From assembly GCA_029449235.1 (NCBI GenBank), contig JANATG010000013.1, positions 186,001 to 250,000 on the forward strand: a DNA stretch of 64,000 bases. The letters run 5' to 3'. The position numbers and the translations under genes are program-made. The notes beneath the pieces are model-generated. The model saw nothing but the letters and a program-made list of their open reading frames with translations, was not told the origin of the DNA and did no database searches. This stretch comes from Linnemannia schmuckeri. Lineage: Eukaryota; Mortierellomycota; Mortierellomycetes; Mortierellales; Mortierellaceae. The number at the start of each line of letters is the position of its first letter. Position 1 is the stretch's first letter. Below, one piece after another: positions 1 through 11,522 of this stretch.

Positions 1-579
1 GTTTTGGGTGTTTGTATTTGACTGTCGGTCGGGGATCAGAACATGATCGAGTGTTGTGAAACTATTCAAACAACTTGTTCGTCTAGAGATCAAGGGCCAT
101 CGAGAGAGGAGAGGAGTAGGGTTGTGGTGGTTTTGCATAGCGATTTTGCAATTGTCGAGCTTTTGAGATAAAGAAAAGGAAAAGAGGAGAGCAAGTCGTC
201 AAAGGGCAGGAAGAAGGAGCGAAAGTAGGAGGAGGAAGGAGGATTTGAGAAGATGAAGATTACAGCGTTACAGCAAGGAGTGCTAGATAATAAAAAGAGT
301 TTCAGGACAGCGCACAGTGTTTTTTTCTCTTTTTTTTATTTCTGGCGCTACACTCAGTTACAACCCACGATGTCAACAAAAGGAGTAAAATCGGCCACAA
401 TAACAAAAGCAGAAGCAGGAGTAGCAAAGAACAAGATATACGATTTGACATTCATCCTTAACAGGGCCCTCAACATCATATCCAAAGCATTTTTTTAGGA
501 CAACAACCGTCACTGGTTTGAGCAGGACGTCCGCACGAGAAACTCCAAAAGGTTGTTGTAGGGCTTTTTTACGGCCGAT
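1..579. other. Upstream region, no gene recognised
   Basis: AG-rich sequence followed by an open but unconvincing stretch of about 80 codons. I see no conserved domain, RNA gene or repeat here. The last part runs into the oxidoreductase relic described next. Confidence 0.4.
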
Positions 580-1475
580 GGTGGAGCTGACCTGACCGTA
601 TCCGGGTCCGCGGCGGGATTAGTGTTGCCGATGCTCAGGATGAAGAGACTACAACTCGAGAAGATCATATTTTGCCCCTGATGTCTTGGTTTTTGGTTAC
701 AAATTATTATTTTTTTATTCTATTCATTGAACCAAAGAGCAAGCAAAACGTAAGCTGCACTGTTCAGTTTACGTACACGCACATATATCCAAGAAAATAC
801 GTCCAGCCTCGACATCACCAGAGAACCCGAATTCATCAAAGACATGACGTTCAAGTATTACGAACAAGCCAAGGAATTTACAGGTGAAGATTGTTTCTGT
901 GTGCGATTGAGCTTGATAGTAGCTTGCGGATATGGGGGCCTACATACGAAGCAGGAGTGGGAGAGGGTGTATTCAGATGCGGTGTCTTCGACGGTGGAGT
1001 GTTTTTGTAGACTGGTGGTGACGTGTAGCGATGAGTTAGGTTGGGCATTACACGTCTTTCAAATCCGGGAGTCTTCCGTTATTCATTTCCTCGCAACTAA
1101 AATGGCCCGAGTGTTTGTTTCGAGCACAGCAGCACTTGTAATTCCGTCGATTTTCACTGTAATGCGTTTTTTTTATACACTCAGGCCGGATGTTTTGGTG
1201 GTTCCTTTCTGTCTCTGGACCTGAATCATGTAAACTCTACTCTTTTTTTTTCATTCACTATACATACCAAGAATCGAGGCAACAATTTATTTATGTTTTC
1301 GTCTTGTAAGATGGTTGTTGAAGCGGCATAAAAGACAAGGCATTGCAGGGAAGGTACATTACAATGGGCTCCAACACTGACGGTTGCCTTTTGCCAGGAT
1401 GGATTTGATCGGCCGCATACAACCGGAGTAAGGCATCGTGTTTTCGACTGTTGTCAAGGAACGAGAGGCAATGGG
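580..1475 (+). pseudogene. Relic of the neighbouring saccharopine-dehydrogenase-like gene
   Basis: Colinear fragments of the intact gene at 1929-3643 survive here. About 27 bp at 628-654 match the exon 1 segment around 2140 almost exactly. Positions 800-890 match the exon 2 segment (THREE blocks around the E-F-x-K and Y-x-E-Q-A-K codons), and 930-1015 match the next part of exon 2 (CGGATATGGG, then the TCGACGGTGGAG region). Positions 1375-1475 match the final exon, ending in the TTTTCGACTGTTGTCAAGGA block. The long central exon 3 is missing or unrecognisable, and frameshifts and stops break every frame. It is best read as an old tandem duplicate that has decayed. A short chimaeric transcript cannot be excluded. 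Confidence 0.75.
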
Positions 1476-1928
1476 TTTGCCATATATTACTGTAACTTTT
1501 TTTTTTATTTTTTTTTATTTTTTTTTATTTTCTAGAAACTTCAAAACACCTTCCCATTGCTCACGTTGTGGAACGATCAATTATGAAAAGTATGCGAAAT
1601 AAAAATAATTGGGATATCACACGCAGGCCTGCATTCGTATGGGGTTTAGCGAGATGTTTGTATGTGTATGTTGCATGCTTGTTTTCTATCGCATTTAGAA
1701 AATGAGTGCTCTCGTGTGTCTCGTCTCGAGACAAACAAACTCGGTCCGTCTTTTTGTAGTGCACTTTTGCAGAGAGTGAGTGGCTTGCGAATTCGATCGA
1801 TCAGACCCTGGGTATGCAAAATTCATGCTCCAATATGACACGCAAGGAGTGCACAGTCTTCTTTTCTTTTCCTACCAACCGCAATCTCTTAATCAACAAC
1901 CTTGACCATCACACATAACACCATTACC

Positions 1929-3643
1929 ATGGCAGAGAAATACGACGTGACTATCTTTGGCGCAACGGGATTCACAGGAAAGCTAATCCTCGACGAGGTC
2001 ATCAAGACTGCTCCCAAGACCTCCTTCCCTGAACAAAAGCCGATTCGTGTTGCCATTGCGGGTCGATCGCGTGAAAAGCTTGAACAGCTCGTTGCGGGAC
2101 TTCCTACGACGGGTGAAGGGGCCGGCAATATTCAGGTCGACGTTATTGTTGCCGATGCTCAGGATGAAGGAAGCATGAGGGATATGTGTCGTGTTTCCAA
2201 GGTCGTCATTGCCGCAGGTACGATACGCACACACACACGCCTCTCTATGCCTATTTATCCACCGAACCGATATGGCCAAGGGTTTGGTTTCTCACAGTAT
2301 GAAGTTACATCTAGCTCTTTCATGCACCCTCAGACTTACTCTACTTTTTGTTTTGCCACATAAAAAAAAATATAGCTGGACCGTTTCGTTTCATGGGAGA
2401 GGCGGTTGTGAAGGCTTGTATCCAGGAGGGCGCCCATTATGTCGATATTACAGGAGAACCCGAGTTCTTTGAAGGAATGGTGCTCAAGTACCACGAACAA
2501 GCCAAGAAGGAACAGGTCTCGATTGTTCATGTCTGTGGATTTGACAGTATCCCTGCGGATATGGGTGTCCTTTACACCAAGCGGCAGTTGGAGAAGAACC
2601 ACAATGCGTTGCCTTCGACAATTGAAATGTTCTTTAAGCTCCATATCGCTGGCAACTCTGGATTCGGTGGCCATTTTGCTACCTACGCGTCGGTGAGTTT
2701 TATTCTAACAAGTCGTGTCGACGCCAATATGACCGGCGTTAAAATATCGAAATGGCCGTGTATTATTTTCGCTGACAGGCCTAATGAACGCGTTCTTATT
2801 ACTCTCATAGGCAGTGCATGGCTTCGGAAGTGCGGGGTTGCTGCGTCAGCTGCGCAAGACCGCCAACCGACCCCAGATTCCCAAGGTCGGACCTTCGTTG
2901 ATCGTTAATCCCAAGCCCCATTGGGTCAGCAAGGTCGCTGCCTACACGATCCCCTTCTTCTTTGCCGACCCCTCTGTCATTCGCCTCTCTCAACAACTTG
3001 TTCTCCAGGACAAGGACCTTCAATCGTCTCAGTCACCTCCTGTCCAGTTCTCGGCCTATATCTGTATCCCCACCTTTAAGGCCCTGGCCATGGCCATCTT
3101 CGCGTCGACTGCGTTTGGACTGTTGGCCAAATATGAGGCAGGACGCCGGTTCTTGCTGAAGCACCCTCGTTTATTTACTTTGGGTACCTTTTCGCATGAT
3201 GGACCTACCAAGCAGCAGTTGGCGGAGACATCATTCTCGGAGACATTCTATGCGCAAGGATATTCCAAGGAATTGAGGGACAAGCATCCCAACCCCGAGG
3301 ATCTTCGTCGCGTCCAGCCTGATGTCTCCTTGGTCACTAGCGTCTCTGGACCCGAGCCAGGTAATCTTTGCTCATTTTTACGTTCCATACCAACAACAAG
3401 CGCTTCAGGTCATGATTCCAAAAGGGTACGTGTTTGCATGTATCAACTCATTATCGGGGATTTTTTATCATAGGATATGTGGCGACACCCAAGATGGTTG
3501 TGCAGGCAGCATACACGCTGTTGAAGCAGAAGAACAAGGTCCCCAACGGTGTCTTGACTCCGGCGGTTGCCTTTGCCAGGACGGATTTGATTGATCGTTT
3601 ACAGGAGCAAGGCATCATCTTTTCGACTGTTGTCAAGAACTAA
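1929..3643 (+). CDS. Saccharopine dehydrogenase-like oxidoreductase (trans-acting enoyl reductase type)
   Basis: The predicted protein is 441 aa from four exons: 1929-2217, 2376-2692, 2811-3360 and 3474-3643, all with GT..AG introns and consistent phase. Residues 1-20 carry the Rossmann start (YDVTIFGATGFTGKLI), and GRSREKL lies near residue 45, as in the saccharopine dehydrogenase NADP-binding family. Further conserved blocks are AAAGPFRFMGE, YVDITGEPEF, CGFDSIPADMGV and SGPEPGYVATPKM. The family includes SCCPDH-like proteins of uncertain substrate found on lipid droplets and membranes. True lysine-forming saccharopine reductases are a more distant branch, so I do not assign a lysine role. 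A hydrophobic stretch (AMAIFASTAFGLLAKYEAG) in exon 3 may associate with membrane. The start follows the first ATG in good context (CACCATTACCATGG). A decayed copy lies just upstream. Confidence 0.9.
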
Positions 3644-4807
3644 AAAACAGTGATTCGTCCATTTACTACCAACCTGCATGCAATCTCCTCCCCTTCCCTG
3701 CGTCTCTCTTTTTTTTTTTTTTTTTTTTTCCTCTTCTACGAAACACAACCAAACACCAAATACCATCGCGATACGATTCAATAAAAAAAAAGGAAAAAAA
3801 AAAATACATCCAAGAAGGAAAGACAAAAAAAGAACAGCACATTCCACGCACATTTATCATAGAACGATAATCACAAACATCAAAGAGGGTAAGCCAGCAT
3901 GGGTGTGGGATAATGAACAAGCATGAGATGACTAGAGTATGTATCAACTACAAAAGGAAAGGGGTTGAATGGCGGTTGGCATGGTTGACCTAATGCCGAT
4001 ATGTCACGTACAAAATAGAGAGAGAGGAAGGAGTGTGTACCATCTTTTGTTGCTTTTGTTGTTGGTGCTCTTTCTTCAACTGTTCCGCAGGCGGGCTGTG
4101 TCTGTGTGGACACATGGGAGCAGCAACAGCATCAGCAAGAGAAAACAAGAAGAATAACAGGTCGAGTCCTAGTGCGTGGAATCAGCCCCAGCACAAGCAC
4201 AAGCACAAACACAAACACAAACACAAGGGCGTATGGCCCATTCGTTGAGAGCCACTCGCTTGTTCACTCACACCTTTCTTCCTTCTCTTCTCTTCTCTTC
4301 TTTTCTCTTCTCTTCTCCTCCCTTCTCCTCCCTTCTTTTCTCTTTTCTCGTACCCTCATCGCCTCATCTCCCCTTCGTCCTTCCTTCTGGTCATCCTTTT
4401 CCCCCTCTTCCTCTTTCTTTCCCTTTTTCTTCCTCCTTTCTTTCCTTCCTCCATTGGTCATCACGCCTCCTCTTCTTCCCCTTCTGTACCTTTTTTCTTT
4501 GTTATCTTTTTATTATCCCCCTTTTCTATTGTTGCTATTTGGTAGTTGCCCACAACAACAACAACAACAACAACAACCAGCAAGTTCAGTTTTTTCCATC
4601 CCTACGACACACAACCTGGGCTGAACACTTGGGAAGCTTTTGCAAGGGAGCGAAACAACAAACGTCCGAACGAACGATAAAGAGCCCTCCCTTCCCTTCT
4701 TTTTTCTCTTCCCTTCTTCCCCTTCCTTTCTTTTCGTCCTTCCTTTTTCTATCCACTTCACCACCTCCTCCATCCTTCCCTCTATTAACGACAAAGAAAG
4801 CAAACAA
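3644..4807. other. Intergenic spacer, pyrimidine-rich promoter region of the RhoGAP gene
   Basis: It contains T and A homopolymers at 3711-3729 and around 3782-3810, an imperfect CACAAG/CACAAA hexamer array at about 4191-4228, a long CT-rich block at 4265-4540 and 4680-4790, and an ACA triplet array at 4553-4576. Long reading frames here arise from the CT bias and are not genes. The CT-rich block directly before the ATG probably serves as a promoter or leader region. Confidence 0.5.
4191..4228. repeat. CACAAG/CACAAA hexamer microsatellite
   Basis: Roughly six imperfect units of a hexamer related to CACAA(A/G) lie in the spacer before the RhoGAP gene. Confidence 0.7.
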
Positions 4808-7800
4808 ATGACGGCTGCGATACCTGCCAGCAGGTTCTCAGAGACAAAATTCTCCGAATCCTTTTGGTCCAACTCCCGAGGCGACTATGTCACAGGAATC
4901 AATGTCCTCCATTCAAAGATGGACCAAGGCGTTGTTGAGGACCAGGAGATCCTGACCTACCTCCGTGAACGGATTGATGTCGAGCAACGCTATGGCAATG
5001 CCCTGATCGAGATGGGAAACCGTCGCCTCAAGGTAATTCCTCTCTCTTCTTTGCACTCTACCATATATACTCTTTGGAGGCACACCTGCACTGAGGACAG
5101 AAGCAAACAAAGGACGAACAACAAAAGAGCGATAAGGATAAACATCAGAAGAGAGTACCTTGCGCACCACATCCCTCGCCACCCCTTGTCCCCTGTCCCC
5201 TGTCCCCTGTCCCCTGTATGCCTGATATTATTGTTTTCCCTGCTCTGGGAGGGCTGTGCTGGTCTAGCCTGGTCTGGTCTGGGTATATTTCGTCCGCGCG
5301 CCCTGACCTGGTCTTGGCCTGGCCTTTACAGATGGCCTGGCATGGCGTACGTGCGTGGTGAAGATTGAAAGAATATGAAAGAGATAGGCCAATTGGGTGG
5401 TTCGAGATGGCTCTGCCCGTCTTACCTGATTGTGCAGGTTGGCTGGGGTATATGGGCACACTCTCTGAAGATAAGACAAAAAAACCGTTGGCGTGTAACA
5501 ACTTTCTTCTTTTTGCTGCTGTACTCGCACCAGCACACAACGACAAATATCATCAACATTGAACAATGGAGCAAGGCAACCTACCAATGGAAGAGAAACA
5601 ACTGGCATTGAGGGGACCAAGAAAGCACCTCGCGCTTGATTCGATAACATACGCCTTCTTCGAGGAAGACGACGACACCCTTTCTTCCACGAAACAGCCC
5701 TTCCTTCCTTCATTCCTTGGACAGACGGACAACAAAACAAAAGGGTAGAAGGACAGACAGGGGCGAGATGGCAGCACATGACCGTACTCTCCACATTACT
5801 GTAACTAAAAACAAACACCGCCCATTCCTTTTTTCCTTACACCCCTCTTCGCTCCTTTGTCCTATTTGCGTTTTGCCTTGAACAAATAGCTCGACGGATT
5901 TCTGAGAGACGACGGCGCTTCGTTGAGAAAGACATTCGAGACCATCAAGAATGAGAGCGTCGAGCTCGGCAACGGTCACCTCTCTCTCGCCAACAATCTC
6001 AAGGAGCTCGTCCTCGCACCCCTTGTAAAGTTCAACACACAGGTCTATCAAACCACTCAGCAGAGCCGCGAAGATATCGAGAACCGGCTCAAGCTCTTTG
6101 ACAAGCACCTCCTCGACCTCGATCGATCCCACGCCGCCTATGTCTCAAAGTGCAACGCCGCTGACCAGGCTGAAATGGAGGCCAACAAGATCGCCGCCGA
6201 GGATGCTGCTGCGCGTGGATCTCACCCAGGTGGTTCATCCGGCAACCTCGATGTCGAACGTCGACACGAGTTTGCTTCCCAGCGGTTTACGATTCAGGAG
6301 CTCAACAAGTTTTTGAACAGGATGCGGGCCGAGGTCCCCTCGCAGGATGTCAAGGTTCCCATCATGGGAGTCTACAACAATTGCTGCACCGGATCCGCCA
6401 TTGCACACTGGATCCAACAAAATACCAAAGCCAGGACGATCGAGGAAGCAGAGCACATCGGACAGTCCCTCTCGGACGAAGGGTTCTTGCGACTGATCGG
6501 CCAGCGTGGCAACCGGTTCTTGGCCTCGCCCGCCAATTTTTACCAGTGGCGCGACCAGATGTTTGAGCTCCTTGATGAGGATGATCGGGAGGAGGAAATG
6601 TCGCTCGTCAAGAGGACTAAGCAGGAGGTCGAAAAGGCCGATGCTGCCTATCTCGCTGCTGTCAAGAAGGCTGACCTGACTCGTCTTCAGCTTGAAGTTG
6701 GACTTGTAAGTTGTGTGTGGGCGAGCGAACGAATGAGAGCACGTCGTTGATTCTCGTCTTGCATATGATCCAGTTACTTGCAATGGTATCCTGCAATCAT
6801 CGCATTCGCTCACTCACTTCTACGACCTTTTTTTGCATTTGTTATCTCCTTGAATGTTTTTATAGTTCTCTCATATGGACCTCCTGCAGCGCTGCGAATT
6901 CGAGCGCATCAACACCTTCAAAAATGGTATGCATCCTTTTTTTTTTGTACTGTCCTGTGTGTGCGACCGAGCTCGCTGACTTTTTTTCTAATCATTCCTC
7001 TCTGTCATTTGGTACCTATAGCTTTCTTGAACTTTGCCGCCATCTTCTCGAACATTATCAGTATTACTCAGTCTGTCGCCGACCACTTGTTGATCTTCCA
7101 GGAAGCCCTTCGACCCGCCAACGATGTCCAGTATGTCATTGAACAGTACCGCACTGGAGCCTTTGTACCCATGCCCACTCTCTACAATCACTTTTACCTC
7201 GGATCTGGCTATGGTAATGTACCACACAAGTCGGAGAGAACTGTTTCGGAGAAAGGAATAACAATAATAGGATGGAAGGGGATACATGGTCAGTCAGGGG
7301 TATTTCTTCTGCTCTTGCTAACGTAATGAAAATCATCGCCGCATGTTTTTTACGCCATGTTGTAATAGAACAAGTCTTTGGTGTCAACATTGAACAACAC
7401 TGTAATTTCACCCGTAAGAAGGTTCCTCAACTTGTCACCAAGTGCTTGAGCAGAATCAAAAAGAGCTCTGTTCCCCTCACCAACGAACGTAAGTCCCTCC
7501 TGTCATTAGAACTGTTGCCCATTGTGGAAAAATGTCCACCTTTTAACGTGTTGTTAACACTGGAAACCAATTTGGTTATGTCCACTTATTAGAGAAAATT
7601 GCATGCTGGATGGCTGAGGTTCCTTTATCTGAAATTCACACTCTCCGTAACAAGATCAACCATGGTAAGCTGCAGTGTCACTTCCAGGTTTATTAACAAT
7701 AATGACGTGCATAAATGACAAGCGACTATGAAACGAAATACTAATAATCATTTGACTTCATGACTCAATTAGGCGGCAAGATTACTCAAAAGTTGTTGCG

Positions 7801-9496
7801 TCTTTTTGATGTGGCCACGGTCATTGGTGTTCTCCGTTTGTACTTCTTGGAACTCCCTGGATCCCTCTTGAACGGCGATGAATATGAGACTGTGAAGATC
7901 ATCTATTCAAGTGGTAAGGGTAGGCGAATACACCGACCCAGCAGGACTATTGTCTCTGGATCAAAAGGAAACACACTAGCATGGAGCAATCATTCTATCC
8001 ACCGTACCGACGGCGATTCACTGCTTTCGGGATTGTCAAGGAGTTGACATATCTATGAACTGCAATGCGCCCACAATGCAACGACTTGCTTACATTATTT
8101 CATGTTGCACCTTTTCATATTAGTGTCGGATGATGTAAATGATAGCAAAAACGATGCCAGGATCTCGTCCATCCGCAACTTGCTTGCCCTCCTTAGCCCT
8201 GCACGATTCTATACCCTCTATGAAGTCGTCAAGCACGTCAGCAAGTAAGTGCCTTTGTAGTCGTTGGAAGTACGCTGTGCATTTTTTTTTCACCAAAGAG
8301 CATAGCAAATTAACAAAAATTTGTTACTTGTTCCGCTGCAAACTAGTTTGATCAAGGAGACATCCGCGGACGACGACTTTACACACTATATTGCACACCG
8401 ATGGGGACCCGTCTTCCTGCGACCTATTGAAGAGACGGCCGTCACATTGCACGACAAGCATCCCCAGCGTATGATGCGCGACATGCTGAAGATGACACAC
8501 CAGATCTTTGAGCCCATCAGGATGAGTCGCGAGGAGGGCAATCTTTCGCGGTCGGTGACGACTCGTGCTCCTGCCACACACTTAGGTCGTAACCGAAAGG
8601 GAGCTGTCCGCCACAGTCGTGATCTCAAGAGCTCTCCTGTCTCTCCTACTTCCAATGGCCATGCTGGTCCTGGTGTACCCTCGATTGCTGTCGAAGGTCA
8701 GACTATTCCCGAGAATGCTATCGCTGCCGCCACTGCTGCTGCCGCCGCTGATAATGGATCTGGTGTTGGTGTTGGATCTCCTGGCACAGGTGCTGCTCCC
8801 CCCAAACTTGCAAGGCGGCCGCCCGCTTCGCGCTTCAACTTGACTCGCTATGTCAGCGCCCCCGAGATGTTTAGCGAGCAGTCGACGCAGAAGAAGAAGC
8901 CATTGTTGAATGGGACCAGCGGCGCGAATGGAACAGTGGAGAACCAGGAGAATGGCGATGCCCAGATCCCCGGATTGTTGAACACTTCTGGATTAAAGCC
9001 CCCTGCAGGAGGAGATAAGAGCAGCAGGTCACCCCTGCGCCAGAGTGTGATGGCTGTTGAGGAGACCCCCGAGGAGGAGGATGAGGAGGACACTGCCATT
9101 GATAATGCCATGGCTGCCGAGGCTGCTGCTGTTGCTGCTGCTGAGATCGCTGCCTCTGCTGAGGCTGAAGCTGGGGCCAAGTTGACTTCTCCTGTTGTTG
9201 AGTCTGTGATTGTTGCTCCCGAGCAGGATGTCCAGGCTGTTACTACTGCCGATCCCGAGTCGATAGCAGCCGAGGCTGTCGCGGTGTCGACCAACTCGTC
9301 TGGCGAGCAGCCCCAGGAGTGGAAGGCTGTCAGTGGACAAGAGTTTGAGGCATCGGGTCGCAAGCTCGAGAGACGTCGCAAGAACCGTCAGTCGTCCTTG
9401 GGACCTAACGGCACTGCTGCCAATGGAGTTGCAGCTGATACCAATGGCTTGTCGGCTGAGAGCGTCCTCCAGGCCTTGCGCGAGGAGGGTAATTAA
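4808..9496 (+). CDS. F-BAR/DEP/RhoGAP protein, Rgd2-like
   Basis: The predicted protein is 965 aa from nine exons: 4808-5032, 5890-6705, 6866-6926, 7022-7213, 7369-7488, 7593-7664, 7773-7913, 8124-8244 and 8347-9496. The F-BAR (FCH) domain starts at residue 10 (FSESFW, GDYVTGINVL, EQRYGNAL) and is split by a DEP domain at about 206-296 (GSAIAHWI, SDEGFLRLIG, NFYQWR). The F-BAR second half follows to about 431 and RhoGAP spans about 434-640 (FGVNIEQHC, IHTLRNKIN, LRLYFLELPGSLL). The order F-BAR, DEP, RhoGAP matches yeast Rgd2 and related fungal GAPs, which link curved plasma membrane to Cdc42/Rho signalling in polarity. Residues 641-965 are low-complexity and Ala/Ser-rich. Intron 1 (857 nt) is unusually long. 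The usual arginine-finger position in RhoGAP appears to be Cys476, as discussed in the findings. Confidence 0.92.
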
Positions 9497-11473
9497 ACCT
9501 TTGGATTGTGTGTAATTTGAGAGTTGAGGAGGTTGATGTTAAAGATTGAACTATGGATTCCTCGCTCTCTTCCTTTACTCGTCGATCTTTTTTCTACGCT
9601 CTACTCCACCACTCTTATTTGCACTTTTCGTGCATTTTGTGAACATAGTGAACATAGTTTTTGTTGTTGAATTTTTGTCTTTATTACCTTTTGTCCGTCC
9701 TCCTATTGCTTGGACATCCATCTACCATCACCACACCTTTCGCAAATTAAAAAAATAGCGCACACACATAATTCACGGTTTGTTGATGAATAACGATGGT
9801 TTTGGGCCAATGACAAAAAGAGGTCCGAGTCCAGGAAGAGAGAATGGCAACTAGGACTCGCAACACTCTTCAAACACTTCGACACGGTCCTCTTTTCTTA
9901 GTTAGTCGTGTGAGGTATTTCTTAAAGCGTACCTTATTTTTTGATGAAGACGGACGGTACTCCTGTTGTTGTACCTTTCCTCTCGCCATTCGCACAGAAG
10001 GCAGCGTCAAGGATAGCAAGGAAGATGGTCTGGTTCATATAGTCAGATCGCGCCTCCTCTTTTTTTGGTATCCTTTCCAACTAGATGAAGAAAAAAAAAA
10101 AAAAAAAAAAAAAAAAAGCGATGATGAGCATGAGAAGAAAAAAAAAAAGAGTTGTGTGCCTTGTCCATTAAACCTTAGCATCGGATGCATACGCTTTTAA
10201 AGTTAAATGAACGGGAGAAAATGGACGAGGTGTAGGAAGGGTGATGGAGGAAAGTGCGCTAGGCAGGCTTGCTGCACATGATGGAAACTCTCTTTTTTTT
10301 GGTTTGTCAATGTCTATTTTCTGCCTTGGAGATGTGGAGACGGCGCTGGTTTTGTTGCTATTTTCTTTCTACCTTTGCCATTGCCTTACCTTTGCTTGTT
10401 AGCGCAATCGCATCTTCTGTCGTCTTATTACCCCCCTCAAGAAAAAAAACTTTGAACAGTGCATTAGTGAGCCATCACCATTGACAATGTGGTAAGCAGG
10501 GGTGTTCAAAGCAAAACCAAACAAAACCAAAGAAAGTAAAAGGATAATGGAGAAATAAGGGGATGGAGAGCATTGGCAATGCGACAGATGACACTCTCAC
10601 TCTCTTTCATTTCTCCGATCCGATGTTAGGGGCGCACCATACACCGCTCTCCTTGACTTCCACTTTTTTTAATAGCTCTTCGCTCACCTCGCAGGCACCT
10701 CCTGGTTTCTCTCCATCGCTATTTTTCTTTTTTTATGTTCACACGATAACAGCTGACACCATCAAAAAGGAAGCTCCAAAAAAAAACAAATCCTCGGCAA
10801 GTTAAGCTGCCGAAAAGTGGAGAGAGAGGATGCAAAAGGAGAAACGAGGAGAAAGCGGTCGACTGAAATTTCAGGCACATGCGAAATGGAGAATTGAGAG
10901 AGTGTGTGTGTGTTTTTGGATGAAGAAAAAAATTGGTACGACCGTATTACTTGATACAAAGTAGGGGGAAGGGGGGGGGGGACCGTTAGCGTGTTCTGTG
11001 TAATATTCCCTCTTGTACCTCCACGCACCCTGCTTGAGGTTGTGACCAAAAAAATCAAACGAATATGTAGTAAACAAATTCAAAAACAAGATGCAAGGGT
11101 ATAGGATGACTTCGCATTGACAACAAAAGATAGCAAATAATCAGGGACTAGGAGCAATGCGGGTGAAGTAGGGAAGAGAGAAGAATGGTACTGTAGGATA
11201 GAAGGACAAGGGAGTACAAACCGTTGAGTACAATCTGTCAGCCATTGTTGCTTGCTTGTTTGTTTTTGTTGCATGTCTGTATCTTCCCTACCCATCTCCT
11301 GTATGTATTGTACACAGTTTAGTTACTGTCGTGCGCTCTCTTTCATTTTTGTCTACCATGAAAAGAAAACCACACTGTTTCTGTTTTTATCTTTCAGGAC
11401 TCGTGATCCTAGGAAAACAGTTTGTCGATTTGCGAAAACCCACAGGAGACAAAGAATGCAAAGACATAGAGGA

Positions 11474-11476
<3 letters not shown>

Positions 11477-11520
<44 letters not shown>
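11477..11520. repeat. Poly(A) tract, about 42 nt
   Basis: An uninterrupted A run, interesting only as a slippage-prone site. No TSD or element body was seen next to it. Confidence 0.9.

Positions 11521-11522
<2 letters not shown>

Noticed and set aside
4106..4811. Long frames rich in Ser, Phe, Leu and Pro before the RhoGAP gene
   Set aside because: They come from a CT-rich leader with no stops. There is no domain and no splice support.
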